From Candidatus Bathyarchaeum sp. (GTDB lineage Archaea; Thermoproteota; Bathyarchaeia; Bathyarchaeales; Bathyarchaeaceae), in contig PIXS01000258.1 in assembly GCA_003096255.1 (NCBI GenBank), positions 1 through 8,994 on the forward strand: a stretch of DNA of 8,994 nucleotides, given 5' to 3'. Under the pieces are notes generated by a model that made no database searches, was not told the DNA's origin, and was given only the letters and a program-made list of their open reading frames with translations. Position 1 is the stretch's first letter; each line of letters opens with the position of its first letter. Of this stretch, positions 7,313-8,994 are shown piece by piece. The translations under genes were made by a program, and so were the position numbers.

Positions 7313-7351
7313 CATGAAGCCACAAGCCCTACTTTAGACTTTAGTCAGTTT

Positions 7352-8677
7352 TCAGGGAGAATGCCAGCCATCTATCAGCTTCTGGGGGACACCCGTTTTC
7401 TCTTTTCCGTATCTGCAATAAGGCTTTGTCAAGTGCCTCTGAGACCGCGGCGCCGTAATGTAAAGCCCAACATCAACTCCACGTTCTTCCTTGACTTCCA
7501 GCTTCTTCAGCTCCGAGGAACGGAAGCCACACTTTTCGCACCTGAAACCCTGATTCTTTCCCATAGACTTCAGTCTTTTCCCGCATTCAGGACAAACAGG
7601 ATTAACAAAAGATGTGCGGGGAACCAGCTTCTGAATCAGCAGTTTCTCCACGTTGATGGTCAACTGAAGCTCTGAAGAAGGGGGACGAACACCTCCGAAG
7701 ACCTTCACCCTGTCTCCTATCACAAGTTTTCTTGCTGTTTTGCAGAGATTTCCTGTGGGCGCATAGGCGGCGCAAGCCACTTCTCCTGTATCGTCTTTGA
7801 TGGAAAAGATTGTGTGTCCGCCTTGGATTACTTGTGGTTCCTTTGATACTTGACCTTCTGCAACAACGGGATTGTAAGGCTGTATCTCCTTAACTGCGCT
7901 GACGCGCCGCAGGTGAGCATCCGTTCCCTGATTTGTTCGGAAAATCATCCATCGTTCAACAGGCTCCTCTTTCAGAACCAAATCATACGCCTGCTTAACT
8001 ACCTCAGGGGTTTCGCCTCTGATTCCACAAAGGATAGGGTCAGGACCTCTAGGCGTAATCAGGACTCTGTCCGTTTCAGGGTCCACGTTATTGAAGGTGT
8101 CCTGAGATTTTTTGTCCATAGTTTTGACGGACTGAGGGTTTACTCGGCGGGGTTTGCCACGGTTTTCTGCCATCCTGTAAGATATGATTTCGAAGGTGTA
8201 ATCTCCAGTCATTTCTTCTCCGATCGCTGCTAAGCTTCCGATAAGCCCTCTTCCCTTTTTGAATCCTACAGCCTCAGCGTTAACATTCTTAGCAAGGTTC
8301 AAGGCATCATCAATTTTCATTATGCGTTGCTCAGCTTCTTTTGCGAATTCCCTGACTTGCTGGGGAACATCCCCTAAAAGAAAAACTACTCCGGGGTCGG
8401 TTCCGCCGTAATCTAGATCAGAATTTGCTTCAACCGTGTCTAGGACTGTTTCTTTTATGTCTTCTACGGCGTCTTTGGGGCATTCTATTCGGAGGCAGAG
8501 GGCTCCGTTGCCTCTGGTTTTCCATGGAACATTGGGGTTAAGCCTGACTAGGTTGGGGTAATCCAAGAAAGAAATCTTCATGCTGCACAGTTTTTCGACG
8601 AGTAGGGCGGCTATGTGGGTGGTGCATCCTCCGTTTGGTGAATCAGTATCGTCGAATCCTATGTGTAGCTTAACCAT
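7352..8677 (-). CDS. tiaS: tRNA(Ile2) 2-agmatinylcytidine synthetase TiaS
   Basis: TiaS uses ATP and agmatine to convert C34 of the tRNA-Ile2 CAU anticodon to agmatidine, so that the tRNA reads AUA as isoleucine instead of AUG. The 441-residue length fits archaeal TiaS. The N-terminus has the family signature I-G-F-D-D-T-D-S (6-13) followed by G-G-C-T-T; T19 aligns with the threonine reported as autophosphorylated in Archaeoglobus TiaS. R-L-N-P-N-V-P-W-K-T-R-G-N-G (45-58) and Y-G-G-T-D-P-G (90-96) are further family motifs. The middle is the TiaS-specific domain (~100-270), then an OB-fold (~285-345, G-G-H-T-I-F-S-I-K-D-D-T-G-E-V) and a C-terminal zinc ribbon with C362, C365, C380 and C383 that helps bind tRNA. 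All parts look intact. The start at 8677 is the only ATG directly before the signature; GGAAG lies a few bases upstream. The tRNA-Ile2 gene itself is not in this window. Confidence 0.96.
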   Translation of the reverse strand: MVKLHIGFDDTDSPNGGCTTHIAALLVEKLCSMKISFLDYPNLVRLNPNVPWKTRGNGALCLRIECPKDAVEDIKETVLDTVEANSDLDYGGTDPGVVFLLGDVPQQVREFAKEAEQRIMKIDDALNLAKNVNAEAVGFKKGRGLIGSLAAIGEEMTGDYTFEIISYRMAENRGKPRRVNPQSVKTMDKKSQDTFNNVDPETDRVLITPRGPDPILCGIRGETPEVVKQAYDLVLKEEPVERWMIFRTNQGTDAHLRRVSAVKEIQPYNPVVAEGQVSKEPQVIQGGHTIFSIKDDTGEVACAAYAPTGNLCKTARKLVIGDRVKVFGGVRPPSSELQLTINVEKLLIQKLVPRTSFVNPVCPECGKRLKSMGKNQGFRCEKCGFRSSELKKLEVKEERGVDVGLYITAPRSQRHLTKPYCRYGKEKTGVPQKLIDGWHSP

Positions 8678-8766
8678 TTTGGCTTCCGCTCATGCCTGTA
8701 GTAGGTTGTTGGGCGGATAAGTACTTTGATGTAACAGTTGTTTCTTTCGGATTGAAGAAAATGTGG

Positions 8767-8775
8767 ATATAAAAG
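8767..8775 (-). promoter_or_regulatory. Candidate TATA box of tiaS
   Basis: The minus strand reads CTTTTATAT here, a good archaeal TATA box, between the stop of the upstream RAM gene and tiaS. A start about 25 nt downstream (near 8745) would give a leader of about 65 nt before the ATG at 8677. It suggests tiaS can be transcribed separately from the RAM-domain gene, although read-through is also possible. The remaining 8678-8760 holds no gene I can support. Confidence 0.5.
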
Positions 8776-8788
8776 GGGGAGGTGGAGG

Positions 8789-8994
8789 CTACTTTTGCCC
8801 CTCGATCACGATCATTGTGAGGGTTGACCGAACTTTGTCCAGTCTTCTCACGTTCCATGTGACGATCTCTTTGAGTTTGTCCATAGTGTCTGCTCCGACT
8901 TTTGCTACGACATCGTAGACACCGTAAACCATGTAAGCTTCTTTAACTGCGTCGATCTTCTTCAACTCATCTAAAACTTCGCTTTCCGACCCTA
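8789..8994 (-). CDS. Stand-alone Lrp/AsnC RAM-domain (ligand-binding) protein, 5' end cut by the window
   Basis: Reading in from the right edge, 67 codons remain before TAG (8791-8789). They code for G-S-E-S-E-V-L-D-E-L-K-K-I-D-A-V-K-E-A-Y, then Y-G-V-Y-D-V-V-A-K-V, and end R-R-L-D-K-V-R-S-T-L-T-M-I-V-I-E-G-Q-K. This is the beta-alpha-beta-beta-alpha-beta RAM fold that binds amino acids or other small effectors in Lrp/AsnC regulators. Archaea commonly carry it as a free protein of about 75-80 residues without the DNA-binding half, and the spacing suggests only 8-12 residues are missing here. If the gene extends further it could instead be a full Lrp regulator with an N-terminal helix-turn-helix. 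A free RAM protein may form ring oligomers with Lrp regulators and tune them, but its partner is unknown. It is followed by tiaS 111 nt downstream on the same strand. Confidence 0.88.
   Translation of the reverse strand, partial: GSESEVLDELKKIDAVKEAYMVYGVYDVVAKVGADTMDKLKEIVTWNVRRLDKVRSTLTMIVIEGQK

Noticed and set aside
7242..7325. 28-codon N-terminal extension of the radical SAM gene from a TTG
   Set aside because: The extension would be translated through the perfect palindrome and the TATA-like box. The family-typical N-terminus starts at the internal ATG, so the shorter form was preferred.
7331..7344. Short tandem ACTTTAG x2 downstream of the tiaS stop
   Set aside because: Two copies of a 7-mer in AT-rich intergenic DNA are easily expected by chance and have no clear function.
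7850..8233. Plus-strand frame of 127 codons opposite tiaS
   Set aside because: It is antisense to the TiaS middle domain, and its composition is that of reversed coding sequence.
8670..8858. Minus-strand open frame of 62 codons overlapping the tiaS start
   Set aside because: It overlaps the RAM-domain gene in another frame and then spans the TATA box and leader of tiaS. Its sequence is unlike a folded protein, and the RAM reading explains the DNA better.

Overview
The window looks like a piece of an archaeal chromosome. TiaS, the agmatine-conjugating tRNA-Ile2 enzyme encoded at 7352-8677 (-), is an archaeal protein. The TATA-like promoter boxes, oligo-T stops, stand-alone Lrp-type RAM protein and probably intron-split tRNA fit the same domain. 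The lineage cannot be fixed from sequence alone. The multi-PAS kinase style and the D-loop tRNA intron would suit an uncultured group such as Bathyarchaeia, or a methanogen relative, but that is inference.

Layout, left to right. 102-221 (+) is a tRNA-Leu(UAA) with an encoded CCA end and an insertion of about 32 nt in the D-loop, best read as a non-canonical archaeal intron. It has a TATA-like box upstream and T-runs downstream. 222-466 is a non-coding gap holding the tRNA terminators, a possible promoter and a clear ribosome-binding site. 467-5776 (+) is a 1769-residue cytoplasmic sensor kinase: one receiver domain, eleven consecutive PAS domains of about 127 residues each, then a HisKA/HATPase core. 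Two of its PAS units (2450-2827 and 2828-3205) are a recent tandem duplication, and the last PAS carries a Cys-x10-Cys-x2-Cys motif.

The rest reads on the minus strand and converges on the kinase gene. From right to left it holds the C-terminal 67 codons of a stand-alone Lrp/AsnC RAM-domain protein cut by the window edge (8789-8994), tiaS (7352-8677) and a B12-binding radical SAM protein (5811-7241). An 11-bp perfect inverted repeat with an adjoining TATA-like box lies in the gap before the radical SAM gene. That gene and the kinase end only 34 nt apart, with an A6T4 run at the junction.

No shared pathway is evident. tiaS serves decoding of AUA codons, the kinase is an orphan sensor with no partner regulator in the window, and the radical SAM substrate is unknown. 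I see no mobile element, CRISPR array or rRNA. The most unusual items are the tRNA D-loop insertion, the duplicating PAS array and the palindrome before the radical SAM gene.
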